Assembly: GCF_008638365.1 (NCBI RefSeq)
Contig: NZ_VWVU01000022.1
Span: 1-64,000, forward strand
From: Nocardiopsis quinghaiensis
GTDB taxonomy: Bacteria > Actinomycetota > Actinomycetes > Streptosporangiales > Streptosporangiaceae
Length of the DNA stretch: 64,000 bases
Direction: 5' to 3'
The notes beneath the pieces are model-generated. The model was not told the DNA's origin. It worked only from the letters and a program-made list of their open reading frames with translations, and ran no database searches. Numbering within the stretch: the first letter of the stretch is position 1; each line of letters begins with the position of its first letter. This document shows positions 1-8,061 of the stretch, in pieces. The position numbers and the translations under genes are program-made.

Positions 1-33
1 TGTGGTGGGGTGGGAGAGTAGGTTGCTGCCACG
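1..33 (+). rRNA. rrf: 5S ribosomal RNA, 3' end only
   Basis: The window opens inside a gene whose last bases (GTGGGAGAGTAGGTTGCTGCC) match the strongly conserved 3' arm of actinomycete 5S rRNA. A strong intrinsic terminator follows directly, as expected at the end of an rRNA operon. The 5' part lies outside the window. The exact 3' end is good to a few bases, because the partner strand of the terminal helix is not visible. Confidence 0.75.
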
Positions 34-43
34 GTTTGTTTTG

Positions 44-78
44 GGGGGGTCGCCTTGCGGGGTGGCCCCCCTTTTTTT
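44..78 (+). terminator. Intrinsic terminator of the rRNA operon
   Basis: Six G (44-49) pair with six C (66-71). Internal pairs TCGCC/GGTGG close a short TTGCGG loop, and a run of seven T follows (72-78). It sits 10 bases after the 5S end, so it most likely terminates the rRNA transcript. Confidence 0.8.
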
Positions 79-391
79 GTGTGTGGGGGTGGGTGGTGTG
101 GGTGTGTGGGGTGTTTGTCCGCCCGGGCTTGTGAACGTGTGAACAAAGGGTGGGGGTGTTCCGGGGTGGGGAACGGTCGGCCGTGCGTGGGTGGGGTGGG
201 GTGTCGGTCGCGCGGGGGTGGAGCACACGACGACGAACCACCTCGGACGGGTTCGGGTAGGACCTCCGGTGAAGCCCGACCACGCACCCGTGGAGCCGAG
301 GCTGACGCGCGACCACACACCCGTGCGCCTGGGGGTGAAGGGAGTTCCGGGCCCGGGGCGGGGGACCCGTGCCGGTGTGTACTGCTTCCGT
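79..391. other. Gene-free G/T-rich spacer
   Basis: No convincing gene is seen. The plus strand is strongly G/T skewed (runs of GGTGGG and GTGTGGG). The open frames here lack ribosome binding sites and coding-like third-position bias. It separates the rRNA operon from the minus-strand small genes. Confidence 0.5.
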
Positions 392-487
392 CTAGTCCTC
401 GTCGACCTCAGGGATGTCGATGAGCTGCCGCAGCAGCGCAAAGAAGTCCTCTTCGCTCATCGCCGACCAGTCCACGTGCTCGTTCAT
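392..487 (-). CDS. Possible 31-residue acidic small protein
   Basis: A 31-codon frame begins MNEHVDWSAMSEEDFFALL and ends in an acidic tail (PEVDED). It is amphipathic and protein-like. The frame-matched sequence upstream of this Met is proline/arginine-rich and not coding-like, so I chose the internal ATG at 487. That ATG has a purine-rich stretch (GGGGGAAAA) about ten bases upstream. The gene lies in the same direction as the HTH gene at 706-1014 and may be co-transcribed with it. I recognise no family. It could also be a chance frame. Confidence 0.4.
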   Translation of the reverse strand: MNEHVDWSAMSEEDFFALLRQLIDIPEVDED

Positions 488-705
488 GTCAGCGGTTTTC
501 CCCCAACCCACGGCCGATAAGCCTGTGTGGGCCGCACTGGTTCGAGAAGTCTCGGTTAACGAGGCGTTAGCGCAGGTGGCCGGCTCGACCGGTGGGGGGA
601 CCAGAGGGCTCTCGAAGCGGACACGGGGCTGGACGGACTCAGGAGTCCTCTGGTCCCTCAACGGGGGCCGTGGCCCCAACCTTCGACGAGGACGGTCGGC
701 TCGCT

Positions 706-1014
706 TCAGACGCGCTGCTGGAGGGCGCTACGGCACTCCGGGCACCGGCAGCGCTTGTTGTATCCCGTGACGGTGCCGTGCGGCAGGGACGGATCCCGCT
801 GCTCGGTGAGGGTGGAGTCGAGCTGGTTGCCGAAGGCCGTGAGGATACGTGCGGTCGAAAAGACCTGCGTGGAGCTGATGCCGAGTTCGCCCGCGGCGTC
901 GTCGATATGCTTCCCCATCCGGAGTTTCGCGATGAGACGGGACCGGGTGCTCGGCGGCATCTCCGCTTCCGCGTTCGCGATCAGCTGCTCTGCGTCGTTA
1001 ATGGGGTAGCTCAA
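706..1014 (-). CDS. Small HTH protein with C-terminal cysteine cluster
   Basis: This 102-residue protein has two parts. The middle (about 25-60) reads like a helix-turn-helix ('IDDAAGELGISSTQV'). The C-terminus has HGTVTGYNKRCRCPECRSA, a short Cys motif (CxCxxC) preceded by HGT..GY. That motif recurs in small actinobacterial and actinophage proteins and may bind metal. The start is TTG at 1014, chosen because AGAGGA sits seven bases upstream. It could be a DNA-binding regulator, possibly of phage origin. The function is not known, and the family assignment rests only on the motif. Confidence 0.65.
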   Translation of the reverse strand: MSYPINDAEQLIANAEAEMPPSTRSRLIAKLRMGKHIDDAAGELGISSTQVFSTARILTAFGNQLDSTLTEQRDPSLPHGTVTGYNKRCRCPECRSALQQRV

Positions 1015-1530
1015 TGGATTTCCTCTATGTGTACGGTTACGCTCGCCGGAGCGGGCACCTCAAGCATCGTACGCTGTTTCTCCACGCTGGCATCAGGGTG
1101 AGACATACGAGACGGGAGACAACGGACACCTTCCTGTTTCCTGCCTCCGCGCACCGGCCCGCGCTCTTCACCGGATCCCCCCGGCCCCCTCCTCCGATCC
1201 TTCTCCGAGCCCTCTCGTCCCCTCCTCCGGCCTCCCCACGGCTTCTCCGCACTCGGGTTCCGCCCTCCGCCTCCGCGTCACTCTCCTCCTTTCCTGTCCA
1301 CGTTCGGTGCGTGGGACGGCAAGGGACCCGGGCAAGGCCGAGGACTGTGGAAGATGGAGCGGAAAGTGCCTCCTGCGCCTCTTATACCTTCTGTGCCTTC
1401 TGAGCCTCCTGGGGCCGCAGTCCTCACAGCCCCTGCCACCTTCGTACCAAAAGACGGGTTTGTCGTCCGGACCGTCGGGTTTCCGGCTGCCGTAATGCAT
1501 CGAATCGGCGGCTCTTTCCTAGAAACGCAT
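1015..1530. other. Intergenic region, low complexity
   Basis: About 500 bases lie between the divergent HTH gene and the XRE regulator. Most is C/T-rich low-complexity sequence (around 1180-1290). The frames through it have Arg/Pro/Ser-rich translations typical of non-coding GC-rich DNA. Promoters of both flanking genes are expected here, but I cannot place them with confidence. Confidence 0.4.
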
Positions 1531-1544
1531 TGCTAGATGCTAGA
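1531..1544. promoter_or_regulatory. Tandem TGCTAGA heptamers upstream of XRE gene
   Basis: TGCTAGA occurs twice head-to-tail (1531-1537, 1538-1544), 56 bases before the start of the XRE/DUF5753 gene. A related TTGCTAGT lies just after the same gene at about 2516. The tandem copies and placement suggest a promoter element or an operator for autoregulation. This is inference from position only. Confidence 0.35.
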
Positions 1545-1599
1545 CGCCGTGTTTCGCTGGTGGTACAACTCCGCCACTCTGCGTCATGGGATCAGCGTT

Positions 1600-2433
1600 A
1601 TGACCAGCCCCACGGTCCGTCGCCGACGACTGTCCGCCGAGCTCCGCCGCCGCCGTGTGCAGGCGGGTATGACCCTCAGCGATGTCGCCGAGGAACTGGA
1701 GTGGTCCCCGGCCAAGCTGGGCCATATCGAGACCGGTATCCGCAAGTGGCCCTCCGTCATGGAGATCGCGGCCCTGCTGCGCCTGTACGGGGTGACCGGC
1801 GGGCAGCGCGAAGCCATCCTGACCCTCGTCCGGGAGTCTCGGCTGCGCCCGTGGTGGACCGAGTACGAGGACGTGCTCCCGTCCGCGTACGTCGGCAACG
1901 AGGCGGGAGCCGTCTCCGTGCAGTCCTACTCGGGCATCCTCGTCCCCGACCTCCTCCAGACCCCCGACTACACCGCCGCCGTGGCACGGGCGCTGGGGTG
2001 CGGAGAGCACGCCGTCGAACGGATGGTCGCCGCCTACCTGAAACGCCAGGAGGTCCTCGACCAGGGCGGTCTGGCCCGATACCACGCCATCGTCGAGGAG
2101 GACGCCCTCCAGCGGGTGTCCGGAGACCTGGGACTGCTGCGCGCGCAGACCACCCGCATTGTGGAGCTGGCCACCGAGTCGGACCGGGTGACCGTGCAGC
2201 TGCTGCCCACGTCGGCCGGCCCGCACCCCGGAGTCGCCGGACCCTTCTCCGTGTTGGAGTTCGACGAGGACGAGGCCGCCCTGGCCTACGTCGAGGCCAC
2301 CCAGGGCGGTTCGATCGTGGAGGCGGAGGAGTCGGTCGAGGCCTGCAGGCGGGTGTGGTCCGGACTCGCCGGGATCGCGGCGTCTCCGCAGGCCACGCTG
2401 GCCATCCTGCGGCGGATGGCGCTGCTGACCTGA
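1600..2433 (+). CDS. XRE-family regulator with DUF5753 domain
   Basis: This 277-residue protein has an N-terminal Cro/C1 HTH (about 8-65: 'LRRRRVQAGMTLSDVAEEL', 'WSPAKLGHIETG'). A DUF5753 effector domain fills the rest ('YSGILVPDLLQTPDYTAAV', 'GPFSVLEF', 'IVELATESDRVTVQLLP'). The family is very expanded in Streptomyces-like actinomycetes. Members usually pair with a small DUF397 protein and influence development or antibiotic production. No DUF397 partner follows here, so this one is an orphan. The ATG at 1600 was preferred over an in-frame start at 1537 because the HTH begins right after it. The tandem TGCTAGA repeat upstream may be its operator. Confidence 0.88.
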   Translation: MTSPTVRRRRLSAELRRRRVQAGMTLSDVAEELEWSPAKLGHIETGIRKWPSVMEIAALLRLYGVTGGQREAILTLVRESRLRPWWTEYEDVLPSAYVGNEAGAVSVQSYSGILVPDLLQTPDYTAAVARALGCGEHAVERMVAAYLKRQEVLDQGGLARYHAIVEEDALQRVSGDLGLLRAQTTRIVELATESDRVTVQLLPTSAGPHPGVAGPFSVLEFDEDEAALAYVEATQGGSIVEAEESVEACRRVWSGLAGIAASPQATLAILRRMALLT

Positions 2434-2617
2434 GACTGTGGGGGCGCCTCTTCGCGGATCACTCCGAGAAGTTGGTGGAAAACGGTCCACTGTGGCAGGG
2501 ACCGCTACCAACAGCTTGCTAGTCTGCTTGGTGACAACCTCATAAAGTTCTCTGCGGAGCCCCCGTCTCGTGCGGGAGCCCGTGTGTACACATTGAATCA
2601 CCGAAAGGGTCCGGACA

Positions 2618-2740
2618 GTGAAGAAGATCATCGTTCTGGTGCTGGTGGCCCTCGGGGCTTTCGCCGTCTACCGCAAGATCCAGGCGGACCGCGCCGAGCT
2701 CGACCTGTGGACCGAGGCCACTGCGGCCAGCGAGGGCTGA
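2618..2740 (+). CDS. DLW-39 family protein
   Basis: This 40-residue protein has a short hydrophobic N-terminus (VKKIIVLVLVALGAFAVYR) followed by QADRAELDLWTEAT. That is the signature of the tiny DLW-39 family, named for its Asp-Leu-Trp motif and length. The GTG start at 2618 is preceded by GAAAGG. Family members sit next to tRNA-Ala downstream of gyrA in many actinomycetes, and this one is about 250 bases upstream of tRNA-Ala. It is probably a single-pass membrane peptide with no established function. Confidence 0.88.
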   Translation: MKKIIVLVLVALGAFAVYRKIQADRAELDLWTEATAASEG

Positions 2741-2993
2741 CCGAACGCCTTATCGGCGGCCGTGAGGTATCCACCGGGCGACCGGGGACCGGTGCCGTTC
2801 GCGCCGTCCCGGCCAGCTCCTGAGTGACACGAAGACGTGGGTGGGCCAGAACAATCCCGAGGTGCGACCCACGGCTTTGTGCTGCTTCTGGTCCCGGAGC
2901 CGTGGCCCCGACCGGACGGCCCTGCTCGGTGAGCGGGACCGCCCCGATGAAGGTATGCTCTGCATGGTGGCCAGGGCTCACGCCCGGCTCCGA

Positions 2994-3066
2994 GGGGCCA
3001 TAGCTCAGCTGGCAGAGCGCCGGTTTTGCATACCGGAGGTCAGGGGTTCGACTCCCCTTGGCTCCA
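2994..3066 (+). tRNA. tRNA-Ala (anticodon TGC)
   Basis: This 73-base cloverleaf has acceptor GGGGCCA pairing with TGGCTCC (one G-T pair). The anticodon stem CCGGT/ACCGG encloses TTTGCAT with anticodon TGC at 3027-3029, and the T-arm contains GGTTCGACTCC. CCA is not encoded. It sits between DLW-39 and a perfect long-stem terminator. Confidence 0.95.
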
Positions 3067-3074
3067 CTCGTCTC

Positions 3075-3119
3075 AAGGCGGCCCCGCGGACAGGCACTGC
3101 TTGTCCGCGGGGCCGCCTT
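3075..3119 (+). terminator. Terminator of tRNA-Ala
   Basis: An 18-bp perfect inverted repeat (AAGGCGGCCCCGCGGACA and its complement) surrounds a short GGCACTGCT loop, starting nine bases after the tRNA. There is no long T-run, as is common in high-GC actinomycetes. Confidence 0.85.
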
Positions 3120-3318
3120 CGTCGTGCCTCCCCCGAACACCTCTTCTCCCCCTCCGGGGGTGACGGCCCTTCTGCGGTGAAGGCCGGATCCGGCCAGGAT
3201 TCTCCCCCGAAATGCACTGTGCGAACTCCGCAAATCGTCCGTGAGGAAACCCCCGCTTTGGAACCCCTGTCCGGATCAAACAGGGATATCTCGGTCAGAG
3301 TCTGACGATTCCCTATGG

Positions 3319-3371
3319 TTACTAACCAGTAATGGCTACTAATCAGTAGTTTCGGGGTTACCAATCAGTAG
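3319..3371. promoter_or_regulatory. Array of three TTACTAAYCAGTAA-like palindromes
   Basis: Three 14-base near-palindromes follow one another. TTACTAACCAGTAA (3319-3332) is perfect, CTACTAATCAGTAG (3336-3349) is perfect, and TTACCAATCAGTAG (3358-3371) has one imperfect arm. They sit in a locally AT-rich stretch in the 850-base gap between tRNA-Ala and the WhiB gene. Iterated short palindromes like this are typical operators for dimeric winged-helix regulators such as MarR or PadR types. The cognate regulator is not identifiable here. Confidence 0.5.
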
Positions 3372-3913
3372 TTCCGGTTCGCTCCGTCGGGTGGGAAATA
3401 GGTGGCGCGTGGAGTCGTGCGGCGGGTGATCCCCGGGGGTCCGTATAGCCCGTTCGGGTGGGGTGGATGACCCAGAGTCCCCTTCGCCCGGACACTCCCC
3501 GGTGGTGGGCCAGCTGTGACGGAGCTATGAACCCGCAGGTCATGCGGCTTGTCGGGGAAAGGATGACGGGTGACCTTTCCTTCCGGCCGCACGGGTCCGC
3601 TTCTACCACATGCGACTACTCTGCGTATGTGTATGATGACACTTCCTCTAAGTGCAATGGTCCTACTGGGCCATATAAGAAATAGGCCTCTTGGGGTCTG
3701 TTGGTGAACTAGGACGAACCGTAGTTTCGACACCAGTGACAACGAGGAAGACAGCGCGCCGAAACGATCAACCCCCGAAGACGGACGTGCGGCCCCCCGC
3801 ACGGCCATGTGACACCGTCCTCGGATCGGTCCGCGTCTCCTCGCCCGTCGACGGTCGCGCCAGTCGACGGATTTTCCGATCACCACACATGCTGATCTTG
3901 GGAGTGGGGCAAC
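3372..3913 (+). other. Long gene-free leader upstream of WhiB gene
   Basis: About 540 bases have no convincing frame. An AT-richer patch around 3600-3690 (ATGTGTATGATGACAC, CCATATAAGAAATAGG) is the most promoter-like part. The length fits a regulated WhiB-family gene with a long 5' region. I see no small upstream frame with a good ribosome binding site. Confidence 0.4.
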
Positions 3914-4228
3914 ATGTGGAATGAGAAGATGGCGACCCGTGCCAAATGCCGGGAGATCGACCCTGACGCGTTGTTCGTGCAGGGGGCGGCCCAGAACCGC
4001 GCCAAGCTGATCTGCCGGGGCTGCCCGGTCCGTACACAGTGCCTGGCCGAGGCACTCGACAGCCGTATCGAGTTCGGTGTCTGGGGAGGCATGACCGAAC
4101 GCGAGCGCCGCGCCCTGTTGCGCCGACGCAAGGACGTCACCGACTGGTACGAGCTGCTCACCAGCGCCGAGCGCCGTTACGAGCGCGAGCGGACCGGGCA
4201 GGAGGTCGCGGTCGCCGCGCGGAGTTAG
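3914..4228 (+). CDS. WhiB-family regulator, WblA/WhiB4 type
   Basis: This 104-residue [4Fe-4S] regulator has the four expected cysteines: C13 in 'AKCREIDPD', then C34, C37 and C43 in 'ICRGCPVRTQC'. The GVWGGMTERERRALLRRR turn and basic tail follow. The segment LFVQGAAQNRAK and the direct run from the DALD region into EFGVWGG match WblA/WhiB4 rather than WhiB1 or WhiB7 (there is no AT-hook). WblA represses antibiotic production and promotes sporulation in Streptomyces, and WhiB4 is a redox sensor in mycobacteria. ATG 3914 has GTGGGG just upstream; ATG 3929 is an alternative. The surroundings are not the usual wblA locus, so it may be a paralogue. Confidence 0.88.
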   Translation: MWNEKMATRAKCREIDPDALFVQGAAQNRAKLICRGCPVRTQCLAEALDSRIEFGVWGGMTERERRALLRRRKDVTDWYELLTSAERRYERERTGQEVAVAARS

Positions 4229-4442
4229 CCGAGGCCCGGGTAGGGGGAGAGCCCCGGCGCCGCCCCGCGGAGGACGCAGACGAAAGTCGGTGGCATCCTC
4301 CGCCTCAGGGGGGAGGGGCGGATCAGGGGAGAATCAGGGGAGGCCCCTATACCCATAATCGCCCTGACGGCGCATCATGGTGGGAGTGCGGCTGATCGGT
4401 GCCGTACTCCCGTCGCCGTTGGGAGTGGGAGTGGGAGTGGCT

Positions 4443-5078
4443 GTGCAGGATCCTCAGTATCCGGCGAGGCGCGCCTGGGAGCCACAGGCCAGGCCGCAGA
4501 TCCGCCTCACCGACGCCGAGCGCGACGACGTCATCGGAGTCCTCCAGGAGGCGTTCAGCCGCGGTCAGCTCGACGAGGAGGAGTTCGGCGAGCGCACCGA
4601 GAAGGCCATGCGGGCCAAGTTCGGGGCCGACCTCGCCCCCCTCACGGAGGACCTGGGCCTCAGCCAGGCGGGGGCGCCCCGGTCGGCGCCCGCAGGTCCG
4701 TTCGGAGCCTTCAGCGGTCAGGGGAGGACCGATTCCAGGACTCCCCTGCCGAGCACACAGGCCGAGCGGGTCATGGCCGCGGTCGGCCACAGCGGGAACT
4801 ACTTCTTTCCCGTCATCGCGCCCCTGGTGACCTTCCTCCTCAGCAGCAGGCTCTCGCCCTACGTACGCCGTCAGGCCATGGAGTCGCTGAACTTCCAGAT
4901 CTTCTGCTTCGTCACCGGGACCGTGAGCGTGCTCCTGTCCTGGCTCATCGCGCCCCTCCTGGTGACGCTCGCCGTCGTCCTGGGCTGGACGGTGCTTCCG
5001 GCCGTCGCCAGCATCGCCAGCCTCATGGGCAGGAACTGGCGCTACCCGATGCTCTTCCGCGTCGTCAAGGACGACTGA
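4443..5078 (+). CDS. DUF1707/DUF4870 membrane protein
   Basis: The N-terminal half holds a DUF1707 (SHOCT-like) helix pair: 'RLTDAERDDVIGVLQEAFSRGQLDEEEFGERTEKA'. A Gly/Ser linker leads to a DUF4870-type membrane domain with about three hydrophobic helices ('FPVIAPLVTFLLS', 'LNFQIFCFVTGTVSVLLSWLIAPLLVTLAVVLG'). I placed the start at GTG 4443, where the GGGAGTGGGAGTGG repeats provide a ribosome binding site. In-frame ATG 4377 would add a poor 22-residue leader. The protein is probably integral to the membrane with unknown function. It is encoded alone, convergent with the next gene. Confidence 0.82.
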   Translation: MQDPQYPARRAWEPQARPQIRLTDAERDDVIGVLQEAFSRGQLDEEEFGERTEKAMRAKFGADLAPLTEDLGLSQAGAPRSAPAGPFGAFSGQGRTDSRTPLPSTQAERVMAAVGHSGNYFFPVIAPLVTFLLSSRLSPYVRRQAMESLNFQIFCFVTGTVSVLLSWLIAPLLVTLAVVLGWTVLPAVASIASLMGRNWRYPMLFRVVKDD

Positions 5079-5310
5079 GCGGGCCTCACCGGAGCGGGGA
5101 GCCTCGGAGCGGAGGGCTCGCACCGGTACGGGCCGCCGCACCGGCACGTCCCGGCACGGGGCCGGTGTACCGGTGGACGCGGTCGCCCCCGGACACGGCG
5201 ATGCCGGGACGGAGGGACCGCCCCGGCGAGGGGACAGGGATCAGGGGGAGGGGACCGGTCCGCGGGCGGGACTCCTCGCCCCGCCCGACACGGCGATCCG
5301 TCTCCCGTTC

Positions 5311-5919
5311 CTAGCTGCCAGGCTGCCCGTTCTCCTTGGCCCGGTTGTTGCCCGTGGCCGTACGAACGGCCTCCTTGCCCTTGCTCCTGGCCGTCTTGGC
5401 GGTGTCCTCGGCGCCTTCCTTGGCCTTGTCAGCCGTCTTGGACGCCCTCTCCTCCAGGTCCTCCCTGGTTTCGCGGACCTGGTCGCGCGCCTGGTCCAGG
5501 TGCTCCTGCCATTCGGCGTCCTGGGACGCCTGGCGCAGGCGGATGAGCGAGTACACGACCAGCCCGCCGACCACGGCGGCACCACCGATCAGGGCTCCAC
5601 GGGAGACACCGCGTTTGCCCCGCCGCATCAGTCGCAGCCCGCGACGCCCCTGGACCGGGCTGACGCGGTGAGCGGCGGCGTTGAGCGCCTCGGCCACACG
5701 CGGGGCCACGGTGTCCTCCACGCGCTGCGCGGCGTTCTCCAGCCGTGGCGCGGTCCATCCGCGGGCCTGGAGGAGCTTCAGAGCGGCCTGGTCGCGCGCC
5801 TGGTCGGCGTACGGGCCGATCCTGTCGGCCTGCCCCTTGGCCATGTCCTGCAGGCGGGCGAGGGCGAGGGTGACCTCCGCCTCCTTGCGTGCCTTGCGCC
5901 GCTTGGAAGTGATAGGCAC
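5311..5919 (-). CDS. DUF5324-type membrane protein in the CwsA position
   Basis: This 202-residue protein has a charged helical N-terminus, one transmembrane helix (about 109-127, 'GALIGGAAVVGGLVVYSLI') and a long Ala/Glu/Lys coiled-coil-like tail rich in KTADKAKEGAEDTAKTA patterns. Streptomyces homologues are called DUF5324. In mycobacteria the gene at this place, next to ppiA and near crgA/pknB, is cwsA, which helps place cell-wall synthesis at the pole. A CwsA-like role is inferred from position and topology only. The start ATG 5919 begins MPITSKRRKARK. Confidence 0.75.
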   Translation of the reverse strand: MPITSKRRKARKEAEVTLALARLQDMAKGQADRIGPYADQARDQAALKLLQARGWTAPRLENAAQRVEDTVAPRVAEALNAAAHRVSPVQGRRGLRLMRRGKRGVSRGALIGGAAVVGGLVVYSLIRLRQASQDAEWQEHLDQARDQVRETREDLEERASKTADKAKEGAEDTAKTARSKGKEAVRTATGNNRAKENGQPGS

Positions 5920-6304
5920 GTCGTCAGCTCCTTCGATCGTTCACCGGTTCTACGGTCCCCACCCGGGTGGCCGGCGATCGATGCCACACAGGCGGATTCC
6001 TCGTCGTCCTTACCCGTTACCCGGGTGTTATCTCAACATACGTCCTCTCCGCGTGCGATCTACGTTTCGACACCGCACGGCGGGTTTTCTCCTCGCGTTT
6101 CCCCGGAGTCGGGTCGTTTCCCGCCTCCTCGTCCCCATCTCCCGGAGCCAGGCCGTCCCCACTCCGTCGAACTGTTCGGAGTCGGGTCCCCCCTACCCCG
6201 TCGAACTGATCGGACACCACCACCGCGGCGACCGGTGCAGACCGAGCCCGGGACGCGGACGGGTAACGTGAGCACGTAAACGAAGTCAACCGAAAGGTAC
6301 GTAG

Positions 6305-6829
6305 GTGTCGGACTCCACGGTTCAGCCCACCGCGCGGCTGAACACCTCCAAGGGAACCATCGTCGTGAAGCTGTTCGAGGAGGAGGCGCCGGAGACGGTC
6401 GCCAACTTCATCGGCCTGGCCGAGGGGTCGAAGCAGTGGATGGACCCCACCACGGGCAAGCCGTCCGACAGCAGCCTGTACGAGGGCACGATCTTCCACC
6501 GCGTCATCGACGGCTTCATGCTCCAGGGCGGTGACCCGCTCGGTACCGGCCGCGGCGGCCCCGGCTACACCTTCAAGGACGAGATCCACCCGAACCTGCG
6601 TTTCGACCGCCCGTTCCTGCTGGCCATGGCCAACGCGGGTCCGGGGACCAACGGCTCGCAGTTCTTCATCACCGTGGACAAGCCGTACTGGCTCGACGGC
6701 CGCCACACCATCTTCGGCGAGGTCGTCGAGGGCACCGATGTGGTCACCGGGATCTCCCAGGTCGCCACCGACTCGCAGGACCGTCCGCGTGAGGACGTGG
6801 TGATCAACAGCATCGAGATCAGCCGGTAA
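6305..6829 (+). CDS. ppiA: Cyclophilin-type peptidyl-prolyl cis-trans isomerase
   Basis: This 174-residue cytosolic cyclophilin isomerises X-Pro bonds. The core motifs are visible: '[15 protein letters not shown]' (catalytic Arg in FHR), '[13 protein letters not shown]' and '[15 protein letters not shown]'. There is no signal peptide. The start is GTG 6305 with AAAGG about a dozen bases upstream. It lies just before the rhomboid gene in the same direction (40-base gap), as in other actinomycete pknB regions. Length and motifs are normal for the family. Confidence 0.95.
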   Translation: MSDSTVQPTARLNTSKGTIVVKLFEEEAPETVANFIGLAEGSKQWMDPTTGKPSDSSLYEGTIFHRVIDGFMLQGGDPLGTGRGGPGYTFKDEIHPNLRFDRPFLLAMANAGPGTNGSQFFITVDKPYWLDGRHTIFGEVVEGTDVVTGISQVATDSQDRPREDVVINSIEISR

Positions 6830-6869
6830 CGGCGACGGTGCTCAGATTCCGAGGAGGAAGAACCCGCCC

Positions 6870-7787
6870 ATGAGCACGCCCCCGCCGCCGTCCGGACCCT
6901 CACCGGAACCGGAACCCCGGGCTTCGCGCACCTGCTACCGACACTCCGACCGGGAGACCGGAGTCAGTTGCAGCAGGTGCGAGCGGCCCATCTGCCCGGA
7001 CTGCATGGTCGAGGCGTCCGTGGGCTTCCAATGCCCCGGCTGCGTCTCGGAGGGGAACCGTGGGATGCGCCGGGCACGGACAACGTTCGGGGGCAGGGCC
7101 GTGACCAGGCCCTACGTGACGTGGACGATCCTGGGCATGATGGTGGCAGGATTCATCGCCCAGCTGGGCACCTCCGACCCGGTCGGTCAGGCGGGCGCCT
7201 CACCGCTGGTCTGGGAGTTCGCCATGCTCGGCCTCGGCCAGGTGGAGGGAACACTCCTCGGGGTGGTCGCCGACGAGTGGTACCGACTGATCACGGCCGC
7301 GTTCCTGCACGGCAGCATCTTCCACCTGTTGTTCAACGGGTACGCCATGTACATCCTGGGAACGCAGCTGGAGCGCTGGCTGGGACACGGCCGCTTCCTC
7401 GCCCTGTGGGTGCTCGGCGCGCTCGCGGGGTCCGTGCTCAGTCTCCTGGTGGCGCCCAACCAGTTCTCCGTCGGGGCCTCCGGCGCGATCTTCGCCCTCT
7501 TCGGAGCGGTGTTCGTGATCGGCAGACGGCTCCGCCTGGATCTGAGGATGGTCGGTGTCCTGTTGGCGGTCAACCTCGTGTTGACCTTCGTGGTCCCGAA
7601 CATCTCCTGGACCGCGCACATCGGCGGACTGGTCGCCGGGTTCCTCCTCGGCGCCGTGTTCGCCTACCTGCCGGGAAGATCCGCGGGGAGCACGGCCCGC
7701 ACGGTCACGCACGTCTTGCTGGCGTCGGCGTTCGCCGCGCTGCTCGCGGCCCTGGTGGCCACGGCGCCGCTGATCATCATCGGCTGA
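6870..7787 (+). CDS. Rhomboid intramembrane serine protease
   Basis: This 305-residue protein starts with a Pro-rich tail and a small cysteine-rich zinc-ribbon/B-box-like segment (C22, C34, C37, C42, C45, C55, C58). Six or more membrane helices follow. Rhomboid residues are present: 'HGSIFHLLFN' (H147, H152, N156), nucleophile Ser204 in 'GASGAIF', and catalytic His250 in 'TAHIGG'. It cleaves membrane proteins within the bilayer, and its substrate is unknown. AGGAGGAAG precedes ATG 6870. The adjacency to ppiA and crgA is conserved in actinomycetes. Confidence 0.94.
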   Translation: MSTPPPPSGPSPEPEPRASRTCYRHSDRETGVSCSRCERPICPDCMVEASVGFQCPGCVSEGNRGMRRARTTFGGRAVTRPYVTWTILGMMVAGFIAQLGTSDPVGQAGASPLVWEFAMLGLGQVEGTLLGVVADEWYRLITAAFLHGSIFHLLFNGYAMYILGTQLERWLGHGRFLALWVLGALAGSVLSLLVAPNQFSVGASGAIFALFGAVFVIGRRLRLDLRMVGVLLAVNLVLTFVVPNISWTAHIGGLVAGFLLGAVFAYLPGRSAGSTARTVTHVLLASAFAALLAALVATAPLIIIG

Positions 7788-7805
7788 CGGCGCACCGAGT
7801 CGAAC

Positions 7806-7834
7806 GGGCCCCGGGGGAGGATTCTCCGGGGCCC
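7806..7834 (+). terminator. Terminator after rhomboid gene
   Basis: A 9-bp perfect stem (GGGCCCCGG / CCGGGGCCC) with an 11-base loop lies 18 bases past the rhomboid stop. There is no T-run. Confidence 0.6.
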
Positions 7835-7946
7835 CTCCCATGCGCTGGCGGGCGGCCACGGCCCGGGGACCACCCCTGTGCCCGCCGGTACCGCGGTCCG
7901 CTGGGAGGGCTGTCCGCGGGCACAGCGAAAAGAGCTACCCACAGCC

Positions 7947-7967
7947 TGTGGATAACCCTGTGGAAAA
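7947..7967. promoter_or_regulatory. Pair of DnaA boxes
   Basis: TGTGGATAA (7947-7955) is an exact complement of the consensus DnaA box TTATCCACA. Three bases later, TGTGGAAAA (7959-7967) matches with one change. They lie in the 270-base gap between the rhomboid gene and crgA, both in the same orientation. Such pairs can titrate DnaA or let it regulate nearby genes. Confidence 0.6.
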
Positions 7968-8061
7968 CGTGTGTCGGTGCTGTTCAGCGCGGGTGCGCAT
8001 GTCTACGTGAGGGGCACCCGCGCCGATCTTCGAGAGGGCGTGCCCGCCAACCGCCGCGAGG

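Noticed and set aside
3914-4228. WhiB7/WblC antibiotic-resistance regulator
   Set aside because: The long leader is suggestive, but the protein lacks the C-terminal AT-hook and its core matches WblA/WhiB4.
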